Shown here: positions 43,893 to 53,077 of the stretch, piece by piece
Position numbering within the stretch: position 1 is the stretch's first letter
How the letters are laid out: every line of letters begins with the position of its first letter
From: Shinella sumterensis
Lineage (GTDB): Bacteria > Pseudomonadota > Alphaproteobacteria > Rhizobiales > Rhizobiaceae
Reading direction: 5' to 3'
NCBI RefSeq assembly: GCF_004514425.2
Contig: NZ_MYFN02000001.1
Span: forward strand, 62,001 to 126,000
DNA length: 64,000 nt
Made by a program: the position numbers and the translations under genes
Notes under the pieces: model-generated
Told to the model about the DNA's origin: nothing
Databases searched by the model: none
Seen by the model: only the letters and a program-made list of their open reading frames with translations

Positions 43893-45296
43893 TCAGAAGA
43901 AGGAGCCGGCCATTTCCGGCGGCCCTTCCAGCGCATGCGCCATGAATTCCAGCGCGGATTGCAGCTGCGCGCGCGGGATGGGCCCGCCGAGGCAGACGCG
44001 CACGGCTTCGGGCGGCGTGCCATCCACGGTGAAGGCGTCGCTTGCGACCACGCCCAAGCCGCAGCTGCGCATATGGGCGCTGAAGATGGAACGGGTCCAG
44101 CCATGCGGCAGCGGCAGCCATATGTTGAAGCTGACGGCGTCAGCGCTGTAGCTTCCGGCAGGCAGCAGCCCGGCGACGATTTCCTGCCGCGCGGCGGCTT
44201 CCGCGCGCAGGAAGGCGAGGATCGCGTCCGCCGTGCCGTCGCCGATCCAGCGGGTGGCGAGCGCCGTTGTCAGCGGCGAGGCCATGACATTGCCGCTGCG
44301 CATGGCGCCCGCGAAGGACCAGAGGGAACGGCTGTCATCGGGTGCCGCAACGTAGGCAACGCGCAGTCCCGCGCCGATGCATTTTGAAAGCCCGCCGATA
44401 TACCAGGTCAGCTCGGGGGCGAGCGAGGCCAGCGCCGCCGGCCCCCGTGTCGGCAGGAAGCCATAGGCGTCGTCCTCGATTACGGGCACCCGGTAATGCC
44501 GTGCGATGTCCACGATCGCCTGCCGCCGGGCTTGCGACATGGTCAACGTCAGCGGGTTTTGCAGGGTCGGATTGAGATACAGCGCTCTCGGTTGCTCGCG
44601 TTTGCAGGCATCGGCGAAGGCATCGGGCAGGATGCCATCCGCGTCCATCGGCAGGCCGCAGATCCTGAGCCGCAGTTGCGCGGCGATGGAGCGCAGGCCC
44701 GGATAGGTGATGTTTTCCGAAAGCACCGTCTCGCCCGGCTTCGCGAGTATTGAAAGGATAGCCAGCAGGGCCGGGTGCGCGCCCGGCGTGACGAAGATGC
44801 GCTCGGCCGGCGCGCGCACGTCGCGGCGTCCAAGCCAGGACGCGGCCGCCTCCTTGTCCATCGCGGCGCCGCCGAAACCCTGGTAGCGCAGGAGCGGCAG
44901 AAGATCGGCGGAAACGGTCGCAAGGCCTTCGCGCATGCGCGCGATGAGCGCCGGGTCGTCCGGCTCGGGCGGCATGTTCATGGAGAGGTCGAGAACCGCG
45001 GCGCGGCGATCGTCGGGAGGCGTCGTGGCCGGCGGGTTCGCCCTCGGGCTCTCGATACCGGAGACGAAAGTGCCGCGGCCGACATGGGACTGGACGAGCC
45101 CGCGCTTTTGCGCCTCCACATAGCCGCGCGCCACGGTGGTGACGTCGATGGCGAGCCGGCGGGCGAGATCGCGATGGGTCGGCAGCTTGTCACCGGGCGA
45201 AAGCTGGCCGCTTTTCAGGTCCAGTTCGATCAGGTCGGCGATTGCCATGTAGAGGGGACTGCTGCTCCGACCGAGATCGGGATGCCAGGTCTTCAT
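43893..45296 (-). CDS. MocR/GabR-family regulator (GntR helix-turn-helix fused to aminotransferase-like domain)
   Basis: A 467-residue fusion. The N-terminal winged helix (about 10-80) has SPGDKLPTHRDLARRLAIDVTTVARGY; the rest (about 110-460) is a fold-type I PLP domain with the Schiff-base lysine in GGLSKCIGAGLRVAYV. MocR proteins sense PLP-amine adducts; GabR activates GABA aminotransferase and semialdehyde dehydrogenase genes, the two genes found upstream here. The start at MKTWHPDLG is preferred as upstream residues are not conserved and overlap a likely promoter. Confidence 0.93.
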   Translation of the reverse strand: MKTWHPDLGRSSSPLYMAIADLIELDLKSGQLSPGDKLPTHRDLARRLAIDVTTVARGYVEAQKRGLVQSHVGRGTFVSGIESPRANPPATTPPDDRRAAVLDLSMNMPPEPDDPALIARMREGLATVSADLLPLLRYQGFGGAAMDKEAAASWLGRRDVRAPAERIFVTPGAHPALLAILSILAKPGETVLSENITYPGLRSIAAQLRLRICGLPMDADGILPDAFADACKREQPRALYLNPTLQNPLTLTMSQARRQAIVDIARHYRVPVIEDDAYGFLPTRGPAALASLAPELTWYIGGLSKCIGAGLRVAYVAAPDDSRSLWSFAGAMRSGNVMASPLTTALATRWIGDGTADAILAFLRAEAAARQEIVAGLLPAGSYSADAVSFNIWLPLPHGWTRSIFSAHMRSCGLGVVASDAFTVDGTPPEAVRVCLGGPIPRAQLQSALEFMAHALEGPPEMAGSFF

Positions 45297-45396
45297 GTCA
45301 CAGGTTCCAGTCAAACGGGTATTGACTGTATATTGCCTGTATGTCCGCCTGTCATCAGGAGAATGCGCCGTAGCGGCTTTCTCTATCCTCAAGGAG

Positions 45397-45422
45397 CGAG
45401 GGCCGCCGGATGACGGCCCTCG
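45397..45422 (-). terminator. Hairpin after the aminotransferase gene
   Basis: A nine-bp stem (CGAGGGCCG with CGGCCCTCG, loop of eight) starts 12 bases after the aminotransferase stop on the minus strand. The U tract is weak, so this is a likely but not certain terminator separating it from the MocR gene. Confidence 0.55.
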
Positions 45423-45433
45423 TTTCTGTCACG

Positions 45434-46807
45434 TCAGCCGAGCACGGCCTTCACCGCGTCGGCGGTCGCCTTCACGACGATATCGGCCTCGTCCTTCGTC
45501 AGGCAAAGCGGGGGCGCAAAGCCGAGGATATCGCCCTGCGGCATGGCGCGGCCGATGACGCCGCGCTCGAGAAGCGCGGCCGAGACCTGTGGTCCGATCT
45601 TCTTCGCAGGATCGAAGAAGACGCGGTCGTCGCGGTCCTCGACGAATTCGACTGCCGCCATCAGGCCATCGCCGCGCACGTCGCCGACATGCTTGTGGTC
45701 GCGCACGGCCTTGGCGAGTTCGCTGCGGAAATAGGCGCCGACGGTTCCGGCGTTCTCGACGAGGCCGAGTTCATCGACCAGCTCGAGATTGGCGACGCCG
45801 GCCGCCGCGCAGATCGGATGCGACGAGTAGGTCCAGCCATGGCCGATCGGGCCGAGCTCGTCGGAACCCTTGACGAGGACCTCCCAGACCTTGTCCGAGA
45901 CAATGGTGCCGGAGAGCGGCGCATAGGCGGAGGTGAGACCCTTGGCGATGGTGATCAGCGCCGGCTTCATGCCGTAATGATCCGAGCCGAACATCGTGCC
46001 GAGACGACCGAAGCCCGTCACGACCTCGTCGGCGACCAGGAGGATGTCGTACTTGTCGAGCACGGCCTGGATCTTCTGCCAGTAGCCCTTCGGCGGCGGG
46101 ACGATGCCGCCCGTGCCGAGGATCGGCTCACCGATGAAGGCCGCCACGGTGTCCGGCCCCTCGGCCAGGATCATTTCTTCCAGCTTGTCGGCGCAGTATT
46201 GCGCGAACTGCTCCTCGTCCATCGAGCGGTCCGGCCGACGATAGAAATAGGGGGCCTCCGTGTGCAGAACGGGTGCGCGCGGCAGGTCGAAGGCATTGTG
46301 GAAGACGCTGAGGCCGGTGAGCGAGCCGGTCATGACGCCGGAGCCGTGATAGCCGCGCCAGCGGGAAATGATCTTCTTCTTCTCGGGGCGGCCCAGAATG
46401 TTGTTGTAGTACCAGATGAGCTTGATGTTGGTTTCATTGGCGTCCGAGCCGGACAGGCCGAAATAGACGCGGCTCATGCCCTCGGGCGCGCGGTCGATAA
46501 TCATCTTGGCAAGCGTGATCGACGCTTCCGTGCCGTGGCCGACATAGGCGTGGTAATAGGCGAGGTTCTTGGCCTGCTCGGCGATCGCATCGGCGATCTT
46601 CTGGCGACCGTAGCCGACATTCACGCAATAGAGGCCGGCAAAGGCATCGAGGCTGGTCTTGCCGCTGGTATCGGTGATGTAGACGCCTTCGCCGCCGCCG
46701 ATGACGCGGGTCGGCGTTTCGCCGCGCGCATGCATGCCCATATGGGTGGAGGGATGGAAGAAATGGTCGCGGTCCCAGGCGGTCAGTTCGTTGCGTTGGT
46801 CGAGCAT
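45434..46807 (-). CDS. Class III (omega-amino acid/GABA-type) aminotransferase
   Basis: A 457-residue PLP enzyme: GLSGSDANETNIKL near 120, GYHGSGVMTGSLTG, the Asp of LLVADEVVTGFGR and the Schiff-base lysine in TIAKGLTSAYAPL are all present. The family moves the amino group of GABA, putrescine, beta-alanine or similar to pyruvate or 2-oxoglutarate, yielding a semialdehyde. The dehydrogenase upstream (46950) would oxidise it to an acid. AAAGGAAAG precedes the ATG. Confidence 0.93.
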   Translation of the reverse strand: MLDQRNELTAWDRDHFFHPSTHMGMHARGETPTRVIGGGEGVYITDTSGKTSLDAFAGLYCVNVGYGRQKIADAIAEQAKNLAYYHAYVGHGTEASITLAKMIIDRAPEGMSRVYFGLSGSDANETNIKLIWYYNNILGRPEKKKIISRWRGYHGSGVMTGSLTGLSVFHNAFDLPRAPVLHTEAPYFYRRPDRSMDEEQFAQYCADKLEEMILAEGPDTVAAFIGEPILGTGGIVPPPKGYWQKIQAVLDKYDILLVADEVVTGFGRLGTMFGSDHYGMKPALITIAKGLTSAYAPLSGTIVSDKVWEVLVKGSDELGPIGHGWTYSSHPICAAAGVANLELVDELGLVENAGTVGAYFRSELAKAVRDHKHVGDVRGDGLMAAVEFVEDRDDRVFFDPAKKIGPQVSAALLERGVIGRAMPQGDILGFAPPLCLTKDEADIVVKATADAVKAVLG

Positions 46808-46897
46808 GGTCTTTCCTTTCAAAGTCGTTGTTTCAGAATTCTGGATCACGGTCGTACACTCTTCCCGTTTTGATCCTTGGTGTCTGCCCTCTCCACC

Positions 46898-46926
46898 GTC
46901 ATCCTCGGGCCAAGCCCGAGGATGAC
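46898..46926. repeat. Palindromic intergenic element, GTCATCCTCGGGC type
   Basis: A perfect 13-bp stem (GTCATCCTCGGGC, loop CAA, GCCCGAGGATGAC) between the dehydrogenase and aminotransferase genes. This word is typical of dispersed palindromes in Rhizobiales and other alphaproteobacteria. No T-run follows on either strand, so attenuation or mRNA protection is likelier than strong termination. Confidence 0.75.
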
Positions 46927-46949
46927 GACCGAGAAATTGAAGCCCGGGA

Positions 46950-48446
46950 TCAGGCAGCCGTGTCGATGCAGAGATATTTCAGTTCGGTGAAGGCCTCCAT
47001 GCCGTGGCGGGAGCCTTCGCGGCCGAGGCCGGACTGTTTCCAGCCGCCGAAGGGGATCGGGCCGCCGGTGATCTTCACGCGGTTGATCGCCACCATGCCG
47101 TATTCCAGCGCGCGGGCAAGCCGCATCTGGCGGGCGCCGTTTTCGGTCACGACATAGGCGACGAGGCCATATTCGGTGTCGTTGGCGCGCGCCACCACCT
47201 CCGCCTCGCTGTCGAAGACGCTGATGCCGGCGACCGGGCCGAAGGTTTCTTCACGCATGATCAGCGCGTCGTCCGTCACGCCGGCCAGGAGTGTCGGCGT
47301 GTAGAACAGCGGGCCGGCCGGGTGGCGGCTGCCGCCTGTCAGCAGCGTCGCGCCGCGCGCGACAGCGTCGGCCACCTGTTCCTCCACCTTGGCGACGGCG
47401 CGTTCGTGCATCAGCGGGCCGATCTCGACACCGTCCTCCAGCCCGCCGCCGACCTTCAGCGCCTCGATGCGGGCCTTGAAGGCGGCCGTGAAGGCGGCAA
47501 GCACAGGGCGCTCGACATAGATGCGGTTGGCGGCGAGGCAATCCTGCCCGGAGGTCGCGAATTTCGCGTTGATCGCGATATCGGCGGCCTTGTCGATATC
47601 GGCGTCGGCGAAGATGACCAGCGGCGCGTGGCCGCCGAGTTCCATGACGAGCCGCTTCATGGTGGGTGCGCACTGGCCGGCGATCAGCTTGCCGATTTCC
47701 GTCGAGCCGGTGAAGCTGAGAGCACGCACGCGGGCATCGGCATTCATCCGCCCGACGATGGTCGCGGCGTCGCCCGTCACGACATTGAAGACGCCGGCGG
47801 GAAGGCCGGCCCGCTCGCCGAGTTCGGCAAGCGCGAGCGCGGAGAGCGGGGTTTCACTGGATGGGTGGGCGACGACGGTGCAGCCGGCGGCAAGCGCTGC
47901 CGCGGCCTTGCGCGTCACCATGGCAGACGGGAAATTCCACGGCGTGACGATGCCGGCGACGCCGAGCGCCTCGCGGCGCACGATCATCTCGGCGCCGGGA
48001 AGGTGGCTGGTGACGCTTTCGGCGTTGAGGCGCTTTCCGTCCTCGGCATACCACTCGATGAAGGACGCCGCATAGTCGATCTCACCGCGGGATTCGGCCA
48101 GCGGCTTGCCCTGTTCCAGCGTCATCAGCAGCGCGAGGTCCTCGCGGGCCTCCAGCATCAGGTCGTGCCATTTGCGCAGAATTTTCGCACGCTCCTGCGG
48201 CAGCCGGTCCCGCCATGCCGGGAAGGCGCTGCTTGCGGCGGCAATCGCCTGATCCGCCTGCGCGCCGTCGAGCGCCGCGACCCAGCCGAGCGTCGTGCCC
48301 GAGCCGGGGTCCGTCACCGCAAAGCTTGCGCCATCACGCCCCGCCACCCAGCGGCCATCGACATAGGCGAGGCTGCGCAACAAATGTGGATCGGCAAGCC
48401 GGGCAAGGGCTTCGTGAAAAGCGGGACGGGCGAATGTGGCGGTCAT
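46950..48446 (-). CDS. NAD(P)-dependent semialdehyde/aldehyde dehydrogenase (GabD-like)
   Basis: A 498-residue aldehyde dehydrogenase. TPWNFPSAM binds the cofactor region, FTGSTEIG is the Rossmann glycine turn, Glu in MELGGHAPLV is the general base and Cys in SGQDCLAANR the nucleophile. The family often has SGQTC or AGQTC here, so the Asp before Cys is a small deviation. Next to a class III aminotransferase and a GabR-like regulator it fits succinate or related semialdehyde oxidation. AGAGGAGG precedes the ATG. Confidence 0.9.
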   Translation of the reverse strand: MTATFARPAFHEALARLADPHLLRSLAYVDGRWVAGRDGASFAVTDPGSGTTLGWVAALDGAQADQAIAAASSAFPAWRDRLPQERAKILRKWHDLMLEAREDLALLMTLEQGKPLAESRGEIDYAASFIEWYAEDGKRLNAESVTSHLPGAEMIVRREALGVAGIVTPWNFPSAMVTRKAAAALAAGCTVVAHPSSETPLSALALAELGERAGLPAGVFNVVTGDAATIVGRMNADARVRALSFTGSTEIGKLIAGQCAPTMKRLVMELGGHAPLVIFADADIDKAADIAINAKFATSGQDCLAANRIYVERPVLAAFTAAFKARIEALKVGGGLEDGVEIGPLMHERAVAKVEEQVADAVARGATLLTGGSRHPAGPLFYTPTLLAGVTDDALIMREETFGPVAGISVFDSEAEVVARANDTEYGLVAYVVTENGARQMRLARALEYGMVAINRVKITGGPIPFGGWKQSGLGREGSRHGMEAFTELKYLCIDTAA

Positions 48447-48494
48447 GAAGGCCTCCTCTGATGTGCCGAAAGTCTGCCAGAGGATGGCGGTCAA

Positions 48495-48557
48495 ATTGTC
48501 TATTGGGTGGGCTGGCAGCAGAGACTTGGGCCAAATGCGTCTCGGCGTGTAGACAAT
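48495..48557. promoter_or_regulatory. Widely spaced inverted repeat ATTGTCTA / TAGACAAT upstream of the GabD-like gene
   Basis: ATTGTCTA at 48495-48502 is perfectly complemented by TAGACAAT at 48550-48557 with 47 bases between. Both are in the 132-base gap before the dehydrogenase gene. Such half-sites could bind a GntR-type dimer, or two dimers forming a loop. Function is inference. Confidence 0.35.
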
Positions 48558-48578
48558 CTCTCTACCCGATGGTGTCGC

Positions 48579-50192
48579 CTAGCGTGCCTCTTCGAGGATC
48601 ATCGCGGCGCCCTTTTCCGCCACCATCATGGTCGGCGCGTTGATGTTGCCGGCGGTGATGTTGGGAAAGATCGAGGCGTCGACAACGCGCAGGCCCGCCA
48701 CGCCATGCACCCTTAGCCTGCTGTCGACGACCGCCGTGCCGGCATCCGGGCCCATCGCGCAGGTGCCGCACGGATGGTAGATCGAACCGGCATTGTCGCG
48801 GAAATAGGCCAGCAGCGCCGCGTCGCCATCAATTGCGGGTCCGGGAGACACTTCCTCCGATGTCACGGTGGCGAGCGCGGCCTGCGCCGCGATCCGCCGC
48901 ACCAGCCGGTTGCCCTGCAACACGTCCGCAATATCCCTGTCGGTGGAGAGATAGTTGGGCCGGATCGCCGGCGCGACATGCGGCTCGGCAGAGGTGATCG
49001 TCACGCTGCCGCGGCTTTGCGGCCGGCAGGCATTGAAGCAGATCAGGTAGCCGGGATAGGGCTCGGGCTTCAGTCCTGCCTTCGGCTCGGCTGGAATGCG
49101 GTAGGAGAGAGGGTTGAAATAGAGCTGGATGTTCGGCCCTGCCTCGTCCGGCGCGCCGCGAAAGAAACCGCCCGCCTGGTTGACGCTCATCGCGAACGGA
49201 CCCTTGCGGGTCAGAAGATATTGCAGCCCGAGCCGCGCCTGGCCGAACAGGCTGGCGAATGCGCCGTTCAGAGTCGGGATCGTTGCGCGAAAATAGTAGC
49301 TGGCGCACAGATGGTCCTGAAGGTTTTGGCCCACGGCGGGCAGATGCCGGCGCACGGCAATGCCGAGATCCTTCAGCCGGTCGCCGTCGCCAAGGCCGGA
49401 AAGCTGCATGATCTGCGGACTGCCGATGGCGCCGGCTGCCAGCACCACCTCGCGACGGGCGGTAAAGCGGCGCTTCACACCGTTTTGGACAACCTCGATG
49501 CCGCTGACGCGGCCGTCTTGCGCAAAGGTCAGCCGCTCGACCAGCGCGTCCCGTTCAATCGCCAGATTGGCACGGTCGAGTGCCGGGCGCAGATATTCCG
49601 CACTGGAATGGGAGCGCCGCCCCTTGTTCGTGTTGATATCGTAGACGCCCGCGCCCTCGATGTCCGCGCCGTTGAAATCCGCGTTCATGGGCAGGCCGAG
49701 CGCGCGGCAGCTCTCGAGAAAGGCGTCGGTGATCGGATGCGTCATGCCGCGCATCGGCGTGACATGGATCGGTCCCTCGGCGCCATGCCACTCGGACGCC
49801 CCGCCGGCATGGCTTTCGAGTTGACGAAAATAGGGCAGGACGTCGTCATGCCCCCAGCCGGGATTTCCCGCGCGGGCCCAATCGTCGAAATCCGCTTTCG
49901 CCCCGCGCACGAAGATCATGGCGTTGATCGAGCCCGACCCGCCCTGCACCTTGCCGCGCGGCACGTAGACGCGCCGGCCGTTCAGTGCGCCTTCCGGCTC
50001 GCTCTGGTACATCCAGTTGACGCGCGGATCGTAATAGCTGCGCGCATAGCCGACGGGGATCTGGAACCAGAAGGAACGGTCGCTGCCACCGGCCTCGACC
50101 ACGAGCACGGAATGCCGGCCGTCCTGGCTGAGACGGCTCGCCAGGATGCATCCCGCGGATCCGGCACCGACGACGATATAGTCGTATTGCAT
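48579..50192 (-). CDS. GMC-family FAD-dependent oxidoreductase (choline dehydrogenase-like)
   Basis: A 537-residue GMC flavoprotein. FAD-binding DYIVVGAGSAGCILASRL opens the protein, GMC signature 1 reads PRGKVQGGSGSINAM, signature 2 GAIGSPQIMQLSGLG, and the catalytic pair is His in YHPCGTCAMG and Asn in GNINAPTMM. It oxidises a primary or secondary alcohol. The ATG at 50192 lies ten bases after the dehydratase stop. In this operon it probably supplies an aldehyde or lactone for the dehydrogenase and dehydratase; the substrate is unknown. Confidence 0.93.
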   Translation of the reverse strand: MQYDYIVVGAGSAGCILASRLSQDGRHSVLVVEAGGSDRSFWFQIPVGYARSYYDPRVNWMYQSEPEGALNGRRVYVPRGKVQGGSGSINAMIFVRGAKADFDDWARAGNPGWGHDDVLPYFRQLESHAGGASEWHGAEGPIHVTPMRGMTHPITDAFLESCRALGLPMNADFNGADIEGAGVYDINTNKGRRSHSSAEYLRPALDRANLAIERDALVERLTFAQDGRVSGIEVVQNGVKRRFTARREVVLAAGAIGSPQIMQLSGLGDGDRLKDLGIAVRRHLPAVGQNLQDHLCASYYFRATIPTLNGAFASLFGQARLGLQYLLTRKGPFAMSVNQAGGFFRGAPDEAGPNIQLYFNPLSYRIPAEPKAGLKPEPYPGYLICFNACRPQSRGSVTITSAEPHVAPAIRPNYLSTDRDIADVLQGNRLVRRIAAQAALATVTSEEVSPGPAIDGDAALLAYFRDNAGSIYHPCGTCAMGPDAGTAVVDSRLRVHGVAGLRVVDASIFPNITAGNINAPTMMVAEKGAAMILEEAR

Positions 50193-50202
50193 GGCCGCGC
50201 CC

Positions 50203-51420
50203 TCAGCCGCGCGCCGGGGCAAGCGCCTTCACGTCGGCAGGCTCGCTTGCCATCTGCAGGTGAAGCCGCGCGCCGGTATAGGGCGAGTGGCGCTCCACCA
50301 CGTCGAGATCGAGTTCGACGCCAAGGCCGGGCTCGCGCGACGGAATGATGTAACCGTCCTCCACGCAGAGCTTCGTCTTCAGGATCTCGGCGTGGAAGCC
50401 CGAGAAATCCACGATGGCCTCGTGGATAAGGAAGTTCGGGGTCGCTGCCGAAAGCTGGATGCTGGCGGCCGCGCCGACGGGGCCGTTGTAGAGGTGGGGC
50501 GCGATCTGCGCGTATTGCGCCTCTGCCATGCCCGCGATCTTCTTGGCTTCCAGCAGGCCGCCGACACGCGCCACGTTCATCTGAAGGATCGAGGCGGCCT
50601 TCTCCTCAAGAACGCGCTGGAATTCGTACTTCGTCGTCAGCCGCTCGCCGGTCGAGATCGGGATGGAGGTCGCCCGCGCGACCTCCGCCATCGCGGCCTC
50701 CTGGCCGGGCGGCACCGGTTCCTCGAACCAGAGCGGATCGTATTTCTCCAGACGCCGGGCGAGGCGGATCGCCGAGGAGGGCACCATCTGGCCATGTGTG
50801 CCGAACAGGATGTCGGCGCGCGAGCCGATGGCGTCGCGGATCTTGCGGCAGAACGCCTCGCAGCGGTCCATCACGGCGAGCGAGAGCTGATGGCCGGAGT
50901 AATCCGTATAGGGGCCGGCCGGGTCGAACTTGACCGCGGTGAAGCCCATCTCGACCATCTTCACCGCATAGTCGGCGGCAAGGTCCGGGTCGTTGTAATC
51001 ATATTCGCCGGCCGCATTGACGGGATAGAGATAGGTATAGGCGCGCAACTTCTCGTGCACCGTGCCGCCGAGCAGGTCGCAGACCGGCCGGCCGGCGGCC
51101 TTGCCGATAATATCCCAGCAGGCGATCTCCAATCCGGAGATGATGCCCATCATGGTGGGGTCGGGGCGCTGGGTGAAGCCGCTGGAATAGGCCGCTCGCC
51201 AGAAGCGCTCGATCCGGTGCGGATCATGGCCCAGCAGGTAGCGCTCGAAGACGTCGTCGATCAGCGCCGTCATCGCGGCCGGATGAAAGGCGGTGGCGTA
51301 GATTTCGCCCACGCCCTCGATGCCGCATTCGGTGCGCAGCCGCACGAAGATCCAGTACATGCCGCCGATATGCGGCGGCGGCACCGCGACGATATGGGTC
51401 GTGAGAGAGGCGATCTTCAT
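50203..51420 (-). CDS. Mandelate racemase/muconate lactonizing (enolase superfamily) protein, probable acid-sugar dehydratase
   Basis: A 405-residue enolase-superfamily enzyme with the N-terminal capping domain (about 1-125) and a barrel. Conserved acid-binding residues are recognisable: FGTHGQM, WFEEPVPP and ISTGER supply the metal-ligand positions, and KFDPAGP carries the general base lysine. Members of this type dehydrate aldonic acids such as galactonate, which cannot be told apart here. It follows the aldehyde dehydrogenase gene by 33 bases. Confidence 0.9.
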   Translation of the reverse strand: MKIASLTTHIVAVPPPHIGGMYWIFVRLRTECGIEGVGEIYATAFHPAAMTALIDDVFERYLLGHDPHRIERFWRAAYSSGFTQRPDPTMMGIISGLEIACWDIIGKAAGRPVCDLLGGTVHEKLRAYTYLYPVNAAGEYDYNDPDLAADYAVKMVEMGFTAVKFDPAGPYTDYSGHQLSLAVMDRCEAFCRKIRDAIGSRADILFGTHGQMVPSSAIRLARRLEKYDPLWFEEPVPPGQEAAMAEVARATSIPISTGERLTTKYEFQRVLEEKAASILQMNVARVGGLLEAKKIAGMAEAQYAQIAPHLYNGPVGAAASIQLSAATPNFLIHEAIVDFSGFHAEILKTKLCVEDGYIIPSREPGLGVELDLDVVERHSPYTGARLHLQMASEPADVKALAPARG

Positions 51421-51453
51421 GGTTTCCCCCGTCTTCGTGAAATCGATGGGCGC

Positions 51454-52887
51454 TCAGTGCTTGAACACGACAAGCCGTGTTTGCGTGAATTCCAGCATGC
51501 CGTGCTTGCCGTCGTCGCCGCCAAGGCCGGATTTCTTCCAGCCGGCATGGAAGCCCTGATAGGGATCGGCGGGCAGGCGGTTGATATAGAGTTCGCCGGC
51601 CTCGACGGTCGCTGCGGCGCGCATGGCCTTGCGATAGCTCTCGGTGAAGAGCACGGCACTGAGGCCATATTGATGGTCGTTCGCCAGCGCCAGCGCCTCC
51701 TCGAAGGTGGCATAGCGCAGCACGGCGAGAACCGGGCCGAACACCTCCTCGCGCACGATTTCCATATCCTGCCGGCAGTCGGAAAGCAGCGTGGGCGGAT
51801 AGAAGAAACCCGCGCCTTCGGGCAGGAAACCACCAACTTCGACGCGGGCGCCCGCCGCTCGCGCGCGCTCCACCATGGCATGGACGCGCTGTCGGGCGGC
51901 GTCACTGACGAGCGGGCCCATGCGCGCGGCATCCTCCGCACGGTCGCCGAACGTCCGGGCGGCGAAGGCCTCCTTCAGCCTCGCCAGCAGGCGGTCATGC
52001 ACTGCCTCGTGCACATAGAGCCGTTCCGGACTGGTGCAGACCTGGCCGCAATGGTTCGTCTTGGCTGCGACGATCATCGCCGCCACCGCGTCGATATCGG
52101 CGTCGGGCTCGACGATGACAGGCGTCTTGCCGCCCAGTTCCAGCGAGGGCTTGGCGATGTTTTCCTTGCAGTAATCGAGGACGACCTGCCCCGCGGCCAC
52201 GCTGCCGGTCAACGTGATCATGCCCACGGCCGGATGGGTGCAGAGCGCACGGGCGGTATCGTGGTTCATGGCGAGAATGCTGACGAGCCCCTCCGGCAGA
52301 CCCGCCGCCTGCACCGCCTCGGCAAAGACCAGGGCGGAGAGGGGCGTGTTGTTGCTCGGCCGCACGAGGACCGCATTGCCGGCAATCAGCGCGGGCGCGA
52401 TCTTCCGCACCAGAGTATAGATCGGATAGTTGAACGGGATGAGGCAGGCGACGACGCCGATGGGCTCGCGACGCAGCATGAGCGTCTCGTCTGGATTGTC
52501 GCTCTCGATGACCTCGCCCTCGATGCGCCGCGCCCATTCGGCGTGGTAGCGCAGCAGTTCGACGCCGTAGGTCACTTCGCCGGTCGCATCGTCAAGGCTC
52601 TTGCCGGATTCGGCGGCGAGTGCCGCGCCGATCTCGCTGGCCCGGGCGGTCAGCGCATCGGCCAGCCGGCGTAAGGCGTCGCCGCGCGCGATGGCGGGCA
52701 GGGCGCGCCATGCGGGCTGTACCCGCCGGGCGGCGGTGGCGGCGGAAAGCGCCTCCGCCTCGCTTGTGGCCGGCAGGGTGGCGATGACCTCGCCCGTGGC
52801 GGGATTGCGCACGGAAATCTCTTCGGACGAGGCGGCCCGCTCGAAGCGGCCGGCAATGAAGTTGCGGAATTCGCGCATGTGTCCCAT
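51454..52887 (-). CDS. NAD-dependent aldehyde dehydrogenase (lactaldehyde/glycolaldehyde AldA type)
   Basis: A 477-residue aldehyde dehydrogenase: IPFNYPIYTLV, LTGSVAAGQ, Glu in LELGGKTPVIV and catalytic Cys in CGQVCTSPERLYV. The last motif resembles lactaldehyde dehydrogenases. The start is uncertain: MGHMREF at 52887 or MREF at 52878. The frame extends much further upstream but the extra residues cross a promoter-like region with three 13-bp repeats. It begins a three-gene operon with the dehydratase and GMC oxidoreductase. Confidence 0.9.
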   Translation of the reverse strand: MGHMREFRNFIAGRFERAASSEEISVRNPATGEVIATLPATSEAEALSAATAARRVQPAWRALPAIARGDALRRLADALTARASEIGAALAAESGKSLDDATGEVTYGVELLRYHAEWARRIEGEVIESDNPDETLMLRREPIGVVACLIPFNYPIYTLVRKIAPALIAGNAVLVRPSNNTPLSALVFAEAVQAAGLPEGLVSILAMNHDTARALCTHPAVGMITLTGSVAAGQVVLDYCKENIAKPSLELGGKTPVIVEPDADIDAVAAMIVAAKTNHCGQVCTSPERLYVHEAVHDRLLARLKEAFAARTFGDRAEDAARMGPLVSDAARQRVHAMVERARAAGARVEVGGFLPEGAGFFYPPTLLSDCRQDMEIVREEVFGPVLAVLRYATFEEALALANDHQYGLSAVLFTESYRKAMRAAATVEAGELYINRLPADPYQGFHAGWKKSGLGGDDGKHGMLEFTQTRLVVFKH

Positions 52888-52964
52888 CTCGGCTGGCGCC
52901 CTCTTCGCTGGAGGATGGCCGGGAGAGGATGAGCGAGCGGCGCACGACGCCTCTCCGGCGCCAG

Positions 52965-53003
52965 TCCACTTGGACACTCCACTTGGCCAGTCCACCGGGC
53001 AAG
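52965..53003. repeat. Three tandem 13-bp repeats upstream of the dehydrogenase operon
   Basis: TCCACTTGGACAC, TCCACTTGGCCAG and TCCACCGGGCAAG follow one another with an exact 13-base period. They lie 78 bases upstream of the aldehyde dehydrogenase start, between it and the LysR gene. They could be operator iterons for that LysR protein. Regulatory role is inference. Confidence 0.5.
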
Positions 53004-53077
53004 TGTCGCGGGGGTGGTGGAAATGCGCAAACGAGGAATTTTCGGGTGAGGTATTCCGCCGGGGAATGCTCGAGGCC

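Noticed and set aside
50191-52674. An 827-residue plus-strand frame opposite the dehydratase and aldehyde dehydrogenase
   Set aside because: Both minus-strand genes carry active-site motifs; the plus frame has none.
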